This document shows positions 25,920 through 34,483 of a stretch of DNA of 46,900 nt, one piece after another (within the stretch, counting starts at the first letter, position 1; each line of letters begins with the position of its first letter). Under the pieces are notes generated by a model, which had not been told where the DNA came from, made no database searches, and saw only the letters and a program-made list of their open reading frames with translations. The translations under genes and the position numbers were made by a program. Source of the DNA: Paludibacteraceae bacterium. Its GTDB lineage: Bacteria > Bacteroidota > Bacteroidia > Bacteroidales > Paludibacteraceae. The stretch spans positions 1-46,900 of the forward strand of contig JAKSNW010000014.1 in NCBI GenBank assembly GCA_024405895.1. The letters are read 5' to 3'.

Positions 25920-26211
25920 ATTGCTTTTTGCAAAATGGTGTGAGAGATTCTTCCTTGCAAAATTGTTGCTGCCATTTTGTTGACTGATACATTATATATA
26001 ATAATGTCGTTTCGTAATGTGATGCCGTGGTTATTATTCTGGTAATCATGGCTGCAAAATGGCATCGGGCAGTTTGCAAGGCAAATTGCTTGCTGTCAAT
26101 TTGTGGCTGAGGGAAACGGGTTGGTTTGTGGCTTCTGCAAAAATGGTGTGGACGATTTTAGGTCAGAAAATACCATTCGCAAAAATGAGATGAAGATTTT
26201 TTCTTCACAAG
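25920..26211. other. Intergenic region with degenerate repeats
   Basis: No gene is seen. GCAAAATGG-type words occur at 25930, 26054, 26137 and 26179, at spacings near multiples of 41-42 bp. Palindromes include CAAAATGG / CCATTTTG (25931-25938 with 25972-25979), ATTTTAGGTCAGAAAAT (26155-26171), TGAAGATTTTTTCTTCA (26191-26207) and ACATTAT / ATAATGT (25989-26007). This may be a decayed relative of the 41-bp arrays; the evidence is weak. Confidence 0.35.
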
Positions 26212-26243
26212 TTTGCGTAATCCAAAATAATGTACTAATTTTG
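26212..26243 (+). promoter_or_regulatory. rplS promoter
   Basis: TTTG at 26212-26215 (-33), 20 bp, TAATTTTG at 26236-26243 (-7). It matches the consensus fully and gives a leader of about 77 nt. Confidence 0.8.
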
Positions 26244-26326
26244 CCGCCCAAAAGTGTAACCGCTGATAGGAGCTCTTGGTAGCCTGTGAATGTTGCACTT
26301 AAACCAACTTAATAAATTATCATACA

Positions 26327-26677
26327 ATGGATTTCATTAAAGTTGCCGAACAGGCTTTCGCTGTTGAACACAGCTACCCAAAATTCAAAAGCGGTGACAC
26401 AATCACCATCGCTTACCGAATCAAAGAGGGTAACAAAGAGCGTATACAGATGTATCGCGGTGTAGTAATCAAAATTGTTGGTCACGGTGAAAAGAAACGC
26501 TTCACTGTTAGAAAAATCTCTGACAACGTGGGCGTTGAACGTATCTTCCCAATCGATTCTCCATTTATTGACAGCATCGAGTTGAACAAAGTGGGTAAAG
26601 TACGTCGTGCTAAACTCTATTACCTCCGCAACTTGACAGGTAAGAAAGCTCGCATCAGAGAAAAACGCATGAACTAA
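26327..26677 (+). CDS. rplS: 50S ribosomal protein L19
   Basis: A 116-residue protein of normal family length, located at the 30S-50S interface. Signatures are [47 protein letters not shown] and [20 protein letters not shown]. It has its own promoter and a strong terminator; it is not next to trmD or rimM here, unlike in many bacteria. Identification is certain. Confidence 0.98.
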   Translation: MDFIKVAEQAFAVEHSYPKFKSGDTITIAYRIKEGNKERIQMYRGVVIKIVGHGEKKRFTVRKISDNVGVERIFPIDSPFIDSIELNKVGKVRRAKLYYLRNLTGKKARIREKRMN

Positions 26678-26695
26678 TACGTTTTTCCGAACAAC

Positions 26696-26733
26696 AAAAA
26701 GGTCGTCTGGCATTTGCTATGACGACTTTTTTT
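26696..26733 (+). terminator. Terminator of rplS
   Basis: A stem of about 12 bp (26696-26707 with 26721-26732, one G-U) followed by a T run. It is 19 bp after the rplS stop. Confidence 0.9.
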
Positions 26734-26780
26734 GTCTCCATTCCAAAGGATACAATATATATAAATTAGAAAAAATATTG

Positions 26781-26788
26781 TATCTTTG
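26781..26788 (+). promoter_or_regulatory. -7 box for the mscS-amidase-pssA unit
   Basis: TATCTTTG matches TAnnTTTG, about 70 bp before the mscS ATG. A second candidate, TACCTTTG, is at 26826-26833. Neither has an ideal -33 element. A small ATGCG/CGCAT hairpin lies in the leader. Confidence 0.5.
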
Positions 26789-26859
26789 TGCCCTTACTTT
26801 GGATGCGTTGTAGGCGCATTCGCAATACCTTTGAATAATAATTTAAAACACAGATAAAA

Positions 26860-27837
26860 ATGATAAAAACAGATGTTGTAAAAGTTGTAACTGACTCTGT
26901 TACCGACATTGCTGGCGATAGCGCTAAAATTGCTGGTATGGGTAATACAATGAAAGATGGTCTTAACGACTTGGTAACTAACGTGGCTCAAGGTGACCTT
27001 CAAGGTGCTACCGCAGCAAGTGTAGATAAACTTGGCTTGTTGCTCCAACAACTCATTGAACTCGGCGTAAGCCTCGGTAAGAAAGTAATGATGGCCGTTA
27101 TCATCTATCTCGTCGGCCGTTATATCGTACGTTTCCTGAAACGTGTCGTTACTGGCTTCCTTGAGCGTCGTAACGTCGTTCCTGAGGTTAAGACATTTGT
27201 TAGCAGTATCGTTACCGTCAGCTTGAACGTCATCCTCATCATCTCAATCATTGGCGCTCTCGGTATCGAGACAACCTCATTTGCCGCCATCCTTGCTTCT
27301 GCCGGCGTTGCCATTGGTATGGCTATGAGCGGTCAGATGCAGAACCTCGCTGGTGGCGTGCTCATCCTCCTCCAGAAACCTTACAAAATTGGCGATTATG
27401 TCGAAACAAATGGTATCCAAGGCGTTGTAGAGAGCATCCAAATCTTTACAACAAAATTGAAAACCGTTGATAACAAAGTAATCACCATTCCTAACGGCTC
27501 AATCAGCGGCAGCGTGCTCACCAACTACAGCGACCAACCTCTCCGTCGTGTTGACTTCAGCTTCGGCGTAGAATATGGTCAGGACTTCGAGCAGGCTAAA
27601 CGTGTGTTGATGCAAGTTATCGATGCCGACGAACATATCCTCAAAGATCCAGCTCCTTTCGTTGAACTCGGCGAGTTGGCTGACAGCAGCGTGAATATCA
27701 CTGTTCGTGTATGGTGTAACGGTGCCGACTACTGGACTGTCTTCTTCGACATGAACCGCAAGGTCTACGAGACATTCAACAAGGAAGGCATCGGCTTCCC
27801 ATTCCCACAAATCACTGTTCATCAGGCTAACGACTAA
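26860..27837 (+). CDS. MscS-family mechanosensitive channel
   Basis: A 325-residue inner-membrane protein. Residues about 1-60 are polar and helical with no signal peptide. Then come TM segments (about 72-95 and 108-130) and the pore helix AAILASAGVAIGMAMSGQMQNLAGGVLILL (about 144-173), which carries the Gly/Ala pattern of MscS TM3. The cytoplasmic beta and C-terminal domains follow (KIGDYVETNGIQGVVESIQIFTT, VITIPNGSI). The longer N-terminus relative to E. coli MscS is notable. It starts an apparent three-gene envelope operon, 12 bp before the amidase gene. It should protect against hypo-osmotic shock. Confidence 0.93.
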   Translation: MIKTDVVKVVTDSVTDIAGDSAKIAGMGNTMKDGLNDLVTNVAQGDLQGATAASVDKLGLLLQQLIELGVSLGKKVMMAVIIYLVGRYIVRFLKRVVTGFLERRNVVPEVKTFVSSIVTVSLNVILIISIIGALGIETTSFAAILASAGVAIGMAMSGQMQNLAGGVLILLQKPYKIGDYVETNGIQGVVESIQIFTTKLKTVDNKVITIPNGSISGSVLTNYSDQPLRRVDFSFGVEYGQDFEQAKRVLMQVIDADEHILKDPAPFVELGELADSSVNITVRVWCNGADYWTVFFDMNRKVYETFNKEGIGFPFPQITVHQAND

Positions 27838-27849
27838 TCTCTTTAGACG

Positions 27850-30800
27850 ATGAAAATCAGACATCTTGCACTATTGACAATGTTGTTTTTGTTGCCGTCA
27901 CTTCACATGGCGGCACAAAGCGATGTTGTTTTGCTGAATAAATGGCTTGCTACCTACGACTCTGTTTTCTCCAAAGTGGGTCAGGTGCGTGTGACTTCGG
28001 TTCGTAAGAATGAAAGCACACTTCAGTGCGATGTCTTGATGAACTCAATCTTCTCGTATGTGCCATTCCGCGACGAGTTGATTGATAAAATGCAGCGAGA
28101 AGTACAACAGATTGTTGGTGAGCAGTATACTGTCAATTTTATTACCAATAATACTGATGTACGCCTCTTGGTGCCTAATTTTTACCGTAAGAAATCAAGC
28201 ATTGACCAGCAGCGACATTCTAAACAGGGCAATAAGGCTGCTTTGCCGCTGACGGTCAATAAATCAAAACCTTATAGTGTTCGTCGTGGTCTGCAAGGTC
28301 GTCATTTGGCTTTGTGGAACAGCCATGGACTCTATTATAACCAGACCACCAACGACTGGCGTTGGCAACGTGCCCGTCTGCTTTTGACGGTGGAAGATAA
28401 ACTGTCAACTTCGTATGTACTTGACTATCTTCTGCCAATGTTGGAGAATGCGGGTGCCAACGTGCTGCTTCCACGCGAACGTGATACACAGACCCACGAG
28501 GTGATTGTTGACAACAACGGTTCTTCTCATGGTTCCAAGTATGAGGAAATGGTGCGTGTAGGAAGAGCACTCGACCACAAGCCTGCGTTCGCTATGCCAG
28601 AAGAACAGTTGGAGGTTGGCGATAATCCGTTCCTTATGGGAACTTCTCGTAAGGTAACTACCTCTGCAGACGGACGTAATAAGTTCGTTTGGCAGCCGAA
28701 TATTCCTGAACAAGGCGATTATGCTGTTTATGTGACCTATAGCTCTTTCCCTAACTCTGCTATTGCTCATTATTCTGTCTATCATGCTGGCGGTGTTACC
28801 CATGTGGATGTGAACCAGGCAATAGGTGGCGGTACGTGGATTTATCTCGGCACGTTTACCTTTCATGCTGGATGTCATGAGTCGGGCAGAGTAGTGCTGA
28901 GCAATGCTGGTAAGGATGCTACACATATCATCTCTGCCGATGCCGTGAGATTTGGTGGCGGTATGGGTAATGTGGCTCGTAAACCAGCAGACCCTGAGGT
29001 GATTGCAGAACAAAAGAAACAATCGCCTAAGCTGAAATACACCACCAACAATCCGAATGCACCGTATGAGAAAAGTGGTGTTCCACGTTATCTCGAAGGT
29101 GCTCGTTATTGGATGCAATGGGCTGGTGTACCGCAGCGAATCTATGAATATTCTGCTGGTCTGAATGACTATAAAGATGACTACGCAGCCCGAGGCGGTT
29201 GGGTCAACTATCTCCTTGGTGGTTCGTCGTACGACCCTGATTCTACAGGTCTTAAGATTCCAATCGACTTGTCGCTTGCCTTCCATACCGATGCAGGAAA
29301 TACGCCTGACACCACCGTTGGCACTTTGACAATATGTACCGTTGAGGATGGAAATCTTCCAAAGAAAACCATCAATCCGAACGGACAGTCACGTTGGGCT
29401 TCACGCGACTTTGCCGACCTTGTCTCTACCTCTGTTGTCAGCGATGTTCGTGCGTTATACGACCCGGGATGGTCTTCTCGTGGTATCCGCAACACCAACT
29501 ATGCCGAATCGCGCATTCCTCACACACCTGCCATTATCCTTGAGACATTGTCACATCAGAACTACGAGGATATGGCACTTGGCTTAGACCCTCGTTTTCA
29601 GTTCACTGTAGCTCGTGCGGTCTACAAGGGAATCCTTCGTTTCGTTGCCTCGCAGAACAATATTGACTACGTTGTCCAACCTTTACCTGTCACACGCTTT
29701 GCCGTTCAGATGAAAGGAGATAGCGTGCGTTTGTCATGGCATCCCGTTGACGATCCTCTCGAACCAACTGCCAAAGCCAAATCCTACGTCATCTATACTC
29801 GTATGGAAAACGGCGGCTTCGACAACGGTATCTTGGTTAGAGATACCGTCAAGACCCTCTCGCTTCCTATTGGTAAGATAATGAGTTACAAAGTGACGGC
29901 TGTAAACGATGGCGGCGAGAGTTTTCCTTCGGAAGTCCTTTGTGCTTATCGTGCAAGGAAACATGACACGCCAGTGCTGATTGTCAATGGCTTTACGCGT
30001 ATTTCAGGCCCAGAAGGTAAGAAAGTGTCGAAGACCGTAGGTTTTCCTGATTATCTCGACCATGGTGTGGCTTACAAACGTAACCTCGCGTATGTTGGCC
30101 GACAGATTGAGTTCAACAGAAACAAGAAATGGGTGAGTGATGACGATCCTGGTTTTGGTGAGTCGCTGGATACCTATGAAACAGCCATCGTTCGTGGCAA
30201 CTCCTTCGATTTCTGCATTGTACATGGCAAGGCATTGAAGGAAGCTGGCTGCAGTTTCGTTTCTTCTTCTGCCGATGCCGTTGAGCATGGCATTGTGAAT
30301 ATGAACAACTATAAAATGGTTGACTATTACCTTGGCGAACAGAAAAGCTGCCGTTTCGGTAATGTTGACACCACCTATAGTTTCCAGACGTTCTCTCCGA
30401 AAATGAGACAGTTGCTTGCCGAATATGCCCAACACCGTGGCGCTCTCTTTGTCTCTGGTGCTCATATTGGTGAGGATGCCTATGTCACCAATCCTTCCGA
30501 CGACGCCAAGTTATTCCTCAACGAGGTATTGCGAGTTCGATATAAGAAATCGCATGCCTGCAGCACTGGTAAACTGGAAGGTGTTACATCTAAGGATGTC
30601 TTGATTGTGGGTAATTTCCACTATTGCACAAAGCCAGACGGCTTGACTTATGAAGTGGAAAGCGTTGACGCACTGTCGCCAGCACAGTCTGATGCCTGCT
30701 CTGTCATGCGATATGTAGACAGTGGACTTGTGGCTGCCGTTACAAGCAAAGCAAACCACTTCACCACTTTTGTCTGTGGTTTCCCATTCGAATCGATGGA

Positions 30801-30864
30801 GGATGAGGACCAACGCAACGGCTTGATGCATCAGATCGTTGAAATACTCTTGAAGAATAAGTAA
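27850..30864 (+). CDS. Secreted N-acetylmuramoyl-L-alanine amidase-like protein with inserted golvesin-type domain
   Basis: A 1,004-residue exported protein with a signal peptide (about 1-23). Residues 150-215 look like the first half of an Amidase_3 domain (ALWNSHG with H159, TVED with E182). About 255-370 resembles a golvesin/xanthan-lyase beta domain (YAVYVTYSSFPNSAIAHYSVYHAGG, GGGTWIYLGTFTF). The second amidase half follows (SLAFHTDAG with H479, ILETLSHQNYEDM with E565). An FN3-like module (about 610-700) and a C-terminal alpha/beta domain (705-1004) complete it. The four putative zinc/catalytic residues are kept, so peptidoglycan amidase activity is plausible. It lacks a recognisable T9SS C-terminal signal. 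Confidence 0.8.
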   Translation: MKIRHLALLTMLFLLPSLHMAAQSDVVLLNKWLATYDSVFSKVGQVRVTSVRKNESTLQCDVLMNSIFSYVPFRDELIDKMQREVQQIVGEQYTVNFITNNTDVRLLVPNFYRKKSSIDQQRHSKQGNKAALPLTVNKSKPYSVRRGLQGRHLALWNSHGLYYNQTTNDWRWQRARLLLTVEDKLSTSYVLDYLLPMLENAGANVLLPRERDTQTHEVIVDNNGSSHGSKYEEMVRVGRALDHKPAFAMPEEQLEVGDNPFLMGTSRKVTTSADGRNKFVWQPNIPEQGDYAVYVTYSSFPNSAIAHYSVYHAGGVTHVDVNQAIGGGTWIYLGTFTFHAGCHESGRVVLSNAGKDATHIISADAVRFGGGMGNVARKPADPEVIAEQKKQSPKLKYTTNNPNAPYEKSGVPRYLEGARYWMQWAGVPQRIYEYSAGLNDYKDDYAARGGWVNYLLGGSSYDPDSTGLKIPIDLSLAFHTDAGNTPDTTVGTLTICTVEDGNLPKKTINPNGQSRWASRDFADLVSTSVVSDVRALYDPGWSSRGIRNTNYAESRIPHTPAIILETLSHQNYEDMALGLDPRFQFTVARAVYKGILRFVASQNNIDYVVQPLPVTRFAVQMKGDSVRLSWHPVDDPLEPTAKAKSYVIYTRMENGGFDNGILVRDTVKTLSLPIGKIMSYKVTAVNDGGESFPSEVLCAYRARKHDTPVLIVNGFTRISGPEGKKVSKTVGFPDYLDHGVAYKRNLAYVGRQIEFNRNKKWVSDDDPGFGESLDTYETAIVRGNSFDFCIVHGKALKEAGCSFVSSSADAVEHGIVNMNNYKMVDYYLGEQKSCRFGNVDTTYSFQTFSPKMRQLLAEYAQHRGALFVSGAHIGEDAYVTNPSDDAKLFLNEVLRVRYKKSHACSTGKLEGVTSKDVLIVGNFHYCTKPDGLTYEVESVDALSPAQSDACSVMRYVDSGLVAAVTSKANHFTTFVCGFPFESMEDEDQRNGLMHQIVEILLKNK

Positions 30865-30875
30865 ATCAGATTTTT

Positions 30876-31622
30876 ATGCGAAAACATATACCTAACATAC
30901 TCACCTGCCTGAATCTCCTTTCTGGTGCTTTTGGCGTGTGCCTCTTGTTGTCGGTTGGCAACGGCAGCGAAAGTGCTCTGGTTCAATGTGTAGAGAATAG
31001 CAACGTTTGTTTGGAAACCTTGGTCTTCCTGTGTGTTGCCTGCTCTGCCGTCTTCGACTTCCTCGATGGCTTTGTTGCTCGTTTGTTGGGTGTGTCGTCG
31101 CCTATAGGTAAGGAGCTTGACTCTCTGGCCGACCTTATCAGCTTTGGTATGTTGCCTACTGCCATGGCTTTCACCATGGTTTCCACTCACTTAAGTACAC
31201 TGGAAATGAACTTTAATCTCAAAGTGCTGATTGAGTGTTTGTGTTGGATCATGTTGGCATTCTCGGCTTTGAGATTGGCTAAGTTCAATGTGGACACGCG
31301 ACAGACCACTTCCTTTATCGGATTGGCTACGCCAGCCAACGCACTGATGTGGTTAGGTTTGTTCTGCAGTGGTGTATGGATGTCATTGCCTTGGTGGGTG
31401 ATGTTTGTCTTGATTTTCGTTTGCAGTTTCCTGTTGGTCTGCGAGTTGCCTATGTTCTCGTTCAAGATTCACTCACTACGTTGGGCAGAAGCCAAGTATC
31501 AGATTCTTCTTGTTATGGGTGCAGTCTCGCTCTTGCTTTCCTGCGGCTTTGCTGGCTTGAGCCTGACCATCATCTGGTACATCTTCCTGTCACTGTTGAA
31601 ATTAGGTTTGGAAAAGAAATAA
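30876..31622 (+). CDS. pssA: CDP-diacylglycerol--serine O-phosphatidyltransferase
   Basis: An integral membrane enzyme making phosphatidylserine, the precursor of phosphatidylethanolamine. The 248-residue protein carries the complete CDP-alcohol phosphotransferase motif: D61, D64-G65, A68-R69, G78, D82, D86 within FDFLDGFVARLLGVSSPIGK and ELDSLAD. About seven hydrophobic segments are visible. It lies 11 bp after the amidase gene and ends in a terminator. Serine as acceptor is inferred from length and N-terminal similarity (IPNILTCLNLLSG). Confidence 0.93.
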   Translation: MRKHIPNILTCLNLLSGAFGVCLLLSVGNGSESALVQCVENSNVCLETLVFLCVACSAVFDFLDGFVARLLGVSSPIGKELDSLADLISFGMLPTAMAFTMVSTHLSTLEMNFNLKVLIECLCWIMLAFSALRLAKFNVDTRQTTSFIGLATPANALMWLGLFCSGVWMSLPWWVMFVLIFVCSFLLVCELPMFSFKIHSLRWAEAKYQILLVMGAVSLLLSCGFAGLSLTIIWYIFLSLLKLGLEKK

Positions 31623-31656
31623 TACAGGCCGTTGTCCCTTGCGACTTCTATCAGAT

Positions 31657-31690
31657 AAACACCGTCAGGCTTGGCGGTGTTTTTTTTGTT
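31657..31690 (+). terminator. Terminator of the mscS-pssA unit
   Basis: AAACACCG (31657-31664) pairs with CGGTGTTT (31675-31682), extended by two inner pairs, followed by eight or more T residues. It lies 35 bp past the pssA stop. Confidence 0.88.
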
Positions 31691-31720
31691 TTGAAGAAGC
31701 ATTTTTCCCGTTTGTTTTTG

Positions 31721-31880
31721 CAAATCTATAAATGTCGGCAGCCATTTCAAAAATTAAAATGGCAGTCGAGAAATGCCGACTCTCATTTCAAAAATTAAAA
31801 TGGCAGTCGAGAAATGCCGACTCCCATTTCAAAAATTGAAATACGAGTCTACATTTGTAGATGTTAACGACTATTAATTT
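31721..31880 (+). repeat. 41-bp palindrome array, three units, private core
   Basis: Units of 41 bp begin at 31730, 31771 and 31812, with 17-nt cores at 31744, 31785 and 31826 (ATTTCAAAAATTAAAAT twice, then ATTTCAAAAATTGAAAT). The leads (AAATGCCGAC...) and the edges (GCAAATCTATAAATG on the left; ATTTGTAGATGTTAACGACT on the right) match the array at 18321. The core and the tails of the first two units (GGCAGTCGAG) are different. The last tail reverts to ACGAGTCTAC. It lies between the convergent pssA and tdk genes. Confidence 0.9.
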
Positions 31881-32014
31881 CCGGATAGTCTTTTGTCTCC
31901 TGAGTTGTTGTCTGAGGGTGAGAAAATCGTTGTAGATGGTGTTGAAAATGGGTTGACTCTTGTAGATTGATGCTTTGTGAACATGGATTAGGGGGCTGAC
32001 TTTGAGCAAAAAAA

Positions 32015-32044
32015 GAAACGGCAAGGTGGTTGATCCTGCCGTTC
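32015..32044 (-). terminator. Terminator of tdk
   Basis: AACGGCA (32017-32023) pairs with TGCCGTT (32037-32043), with an extra GG/CC step, followed on the minus strand by TTTCTTTTTTTGC. It is 44 bp after the tdk stop. Confidence 0.85.
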
Positions 32045-32087
32045 CGATTATCTTGCAGTTTGAACAAACTGTTTGGTTGACTGTGTA

Positions 32088-32669
32088 TTATTTGTTGTGG
32101 AGCTTGTTGAAACAATCACGGCAGATTGGTTCGTACTTGTCGGTTTCTCCCAACAGCACCTGCTTATCTCCAGCCACGAGTCGGTGTGACACGTAGGCAG
32201 GCATGCCGCAATGCACGCAGATGGCATGAACCTTGCTCACGTCGTCAGCTATGGCCATCAGCTTAGGCATCGGACCGAATGGTCGGCAGAGATAGTCCAT
32301 GTCGAGGCCTGCTATGATGACACGGATGCCCATCTTGGTCAGTTCCTGGCAGACATCAACCAAGGTTTCGTCGAAAAATTGTGCCTCGTCGATACCTATC
32401 ACATCCACATCGCCACATAGCAACAGGATACTCTCGGCGGTTTCGACAGGTGTGGAAATCAGAGCGTTGTGGTCGTGACTCACTACCTCGTCCTCGGAAT
32501 AGCGGGTGTCGATGGCTGGTTTGAAAATCTCAACGCGTTGTTTTGCAATCTTGGCACGTTTCAGTCGGCGAAGCAATTCCTCCGTTTTTCCTGAGAACAT
32601 GGAGCCGCAGATTACCTCGATACTGCCGCGTCGTTGGGCTTGATTGACGTATGATTCAAAAAAATCCAT
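32088..32669 (-). CDS. tdk: Thymidine kinase (type II)
   Basis: Salvage enzyme that phosphorylates thymidine to dTMP with ATP. The 193-residue protein has the P-loop [18 protein letters not shown] (from G22), the DEAQFF block with the catalytic glutamate near 98, and a zinc ribbon made of CVHC and CRDC. The length is typical of the family. It is a single-gene unit with a clear terminator. A possible promoter lies about 150 bp upstream, within the start region of the divergent gene. Confidence 0.95.
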   Translation of the reverse strand: MDFFESYVNQAQRRGSIEVICGSMFSGKTEELLRRLKRAKIAKQRVEIFKPAIDTRYSEDEVVSHDHNALISTPVETAESILLLCGDVDVIGIDEAQFFDETLVDVCQELTKMGIRVIIAGLDMDYLCRPFGPMPKLMAIADDVSKVHAICVHCGMPAYVSHRLVAGDKQVLLGETDKYEPICRDCFNKLHNK

Positions 32670-32779
32670 AAGTTTTGATTTGATGATTTATGATGTTAGA
32701 GTTGGATGAATATGTATTCTATAATAAATATTGTGTTGTTTTAGCGGCTGTCAGTGCGTGTAGAATCATGAAAAACATG

Positions 32780-32787
32780 TACTTTTG
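32780..32787 (+). promoter_or_regulatory. -7 box for the acidic protein/rsmI unit
   Basis: TACTTTTG matches TAnnTTTG, 56 bp before the ATG at 32844. No good -33 element at 20 bp. Confidence 0.5.
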
Positions 32788-32818
32788 TATCCATGTTATC
32801 TCGCACCGATTCGTGTGA

Positions 32819-32849
32819 CAAAGATAGCTCTTTCATCTGTTAAATGCAA
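32819..32849 (-). promoter_or_regulatory. Candidate tdk promoter
   Basis: On the minus strand, TTG at 32849-32847, 20 bp, then TATCTTTG at 32826-32819. If used, the tdk leader is about 143 nt and overlaps the 5' end of the divergent transcript. Confidence 0.45.
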
Positions 32850-33536
32850 CAATACGAAAAGAAAATGGAAAAAGAATATCTTACCTCGCTGATTTCCCGC
32901 GATCTAAATGACCTTCGTCAGTTGGTTGACGGGTTTCTGCAGATGTCGTCATACCCAGAACCATTGGTTCAAATGGCTGCTGAAAAAGCCAAAGAATTGT
33001 CGGACAATCTTCTGAAACTGAACGAACTGAACGCCGTTCAAGAAGAGAGTGCGCCTATGTCAACAACTCCTGCTGTAGACGGATCGTCCAATGAGCCAGA
33101 CGTGACGGTGGAGTTGGTGTTTGAAGACGATTTCGAGGAAGAAGAAGAGTTGGCTTCAAAGACAGAGGATGAAGTTGCAGTGTCTGAAGAGGTGGTGGTA
33201 GAGTCTGTGCCTGACAAGGTGGAAGAGGAACCTGTTCAAACGGAATCGGGGGAGACTTTGTTTGCCAAACTCTTGACCGACAACGTTGCCAACACCGTAG
33301 GACAGATGCCTATCGATGATTTGTCAAAAGCCATTTCATTGGTAGACCGTTTCCGTTTCATTCGCGAGTTGTTTGGTGGCAATGGCGAACTGATGAATAC
33401 CACTATTGATGATCTTAACTGCTGTGATACAGTGGCAAAAGCCAATGACTACCTCGTTGCTCACTTCCCGCATTGGGACACTGACAATGAGGCGGTGGCT
33501 GCATTCTTGAGTATTGTTTCACGAAAATATCTCTAA
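32844..33536 (+). CDS. Acidic protein of unknown function
   Basis: A 230-residue cytoplasmic protein without signal or membrane segment. Residues 1-65 are helical (MEKEYLTSLISRDLNDLRQLVDGFL). Residues about 75-140 are very acidic and probably disordered (FEDDFEEEEELASKTEDE). The C-terminal 90 residues form a conserved-looking helical domain (DDLSKAISLVDRFRFIRELFGGN, TIDDLNCCDTVAKANDYLVAHFPHW). I cannot name a family. It is 3 bp upstream of rsmI, so co-expression is likely. The start may be ATG 32844 or ATG 32865. Confidence 0.8.
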   Translation: MQQYEKKMEKEYLTSLISRDLNDLRQLVDGFLQMSSYPEPLVQMAAEKAKELSDNLLKLNELNAVQEESAPMSTTPAVDGSSNEPDVTVELVFEDDFEEEEELASKTEDEVAVSEEVVVESVPDKVEEEPVQTESGETLFAKLLTDNVANTVGQMPIDDLSKAISLVDRFRFIRELFGGNGELMNTTIDDLNCCDTVAKANDYLVAHFPHWDTDNEAVAAFLSIVSRKYL

Positions 33537-33539
33537 CAA

Positions 33540-34268
33540 GTGGCAAAATTGTATTTGGTACCTACACCAGTAGGCAATCTCGAAGATATCACGCTCCGTG
33601 CCTTGAACATCCTGAAAAGTGTGGACCTTCTTCTCGCAGAGGATACACGCACTACAGGCTTTCTGTTGAAACACTTCGACATCAACGTGCCGCTGATGTC
33701 TCATCATAAGTTCAATGAACATCAGACGGCTGAACGTATCGCCGAGAAAATTGAGGCAGGTCGCGATGTCGCTCTTGTCTCAGATGCTGGAACACCAGGC
33801 ATTTCCGACCCAGGCTTTCTCCTGGTTCGCACCTGTGTGGAACATGGCATTGAAGTGGAGTGCCTTCCTGGTGCAACGGCTTGTATTCCTGCCATCGTCG
33901 ACTCAGGTCTGCCTTGCGATCGGTTTGTCTTTGAAGGCTTTCTGCCACAAAAGAAAGGACGTGCAAGTCGCCTTGAAGCCTTGGTCGATGAGCCTCGCAC
34001 AATGATATTCTACGAATCGCCTTACCGACTGGTGAAAACGCTCCAGCAATTTGCAGAGGTCTTTGGTGCTGAACGTGAAGCCTCGGTCTCACGTGAGATT
34101 TCCAAAAAGTTTGAGGAGACTCAACGTGGCACACTCACCGAGCTGGTGGCCCATTTCACAGAGACGGCTCCAAAGGGGGAAATCGTCATCGTGGTTGCGG
34201 GCAAGGAAAAACCACAACGTAAAGAAAAGAAATCGTATAAAAACGCCGAGTCGGAAGATGAGGATTAG
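33540..34268 (+). CDS. rsmI: 16S rRNA (cytidine1402-2'-O)-methyltransferase
   Basis: SAM-dependent tetrapyrrole-methylase-fold enzyme that 2'-O-methylates C1402 in the 30S decoding centre. The 242-residue protein begins with GTG at 33540 and shows LYLVPTPVGNLEDITLRAL, LLAEDTRTT, VALVSDAGTPGISDPG and FYESPYRLVKTL. It lies 3 bp after the acidic unknown gene. The lysine-rich C-terminal tail (RKEKKSYKN) is unremarkable. Identification is secure. Confidence 0.95.
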   Translation: MAKLYLVPTPVGNLEDITLRALNILKSVDLLLAEDTRTTGFLLKHFDINVPLMSHHKFNEHQTAERIAEKIEAGRDVALVSDAGTPGISDPGFLLVRTCVEHGIEVECLPGATACIPAIVDSGLPCDRFVFEGFLPQKKGRASRLEALVDEPRTMIFYESPYRLVKTLQQFAEVFGAEREASVSREISKKFEETQRGTLTELVAHFTETAPKGEIVIVVAGKEKPQRKEKKSYKNAESEDED

Positions 34269-34360
34269 CAGTGGCAAACTGCAGCACATATTTCCAATCT
34301 GCGAAAACATGCAACAGACCCTGAATTGAGGATTCTCAAAATATGGATGATGGCAAACGA

Positions 34361-34407
34361 TTCCGTTGCATACAATATTATATATGTATACGGCAAACAA
34401 AACGGAA
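34361..34407. repeat. Inverted repeat around an AT-rich core
   Basis: TTCCGTT (34361-34367) and AACGGAA (34401-34407) flank an inner ATAC/GTAT pair (34370-34373 with 34386-34389). There is no T-run, so it is not a typical terminator. It lies between rsmI and the phosphatase gene. Confidence 0.4.
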
Positions 34408-34483
34408 CCTTGTCTGTCTGTAAAATGAAACATTGTCTGCGTTCCCGTTTTCCCGAATTCTCAAAACCGAATTGCTTGTTTCA

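Noticed and set aside
26309-26713. Minus-strand frame across rplS
   Set aside because: It is the complement of the certain rplS gene. Similar long antisense frames across gldH, ricT, the array regions and uvrD were treated in the same way.
30600-30864. Type IX secretion C-terminal signal on the amidase-like protein
   Set aside because: The C-terminus ends in a helical MHQIVEILLKNK stretch within an alpha/beta domain and lacks the beta-sandwich pattern of T9SS signals.
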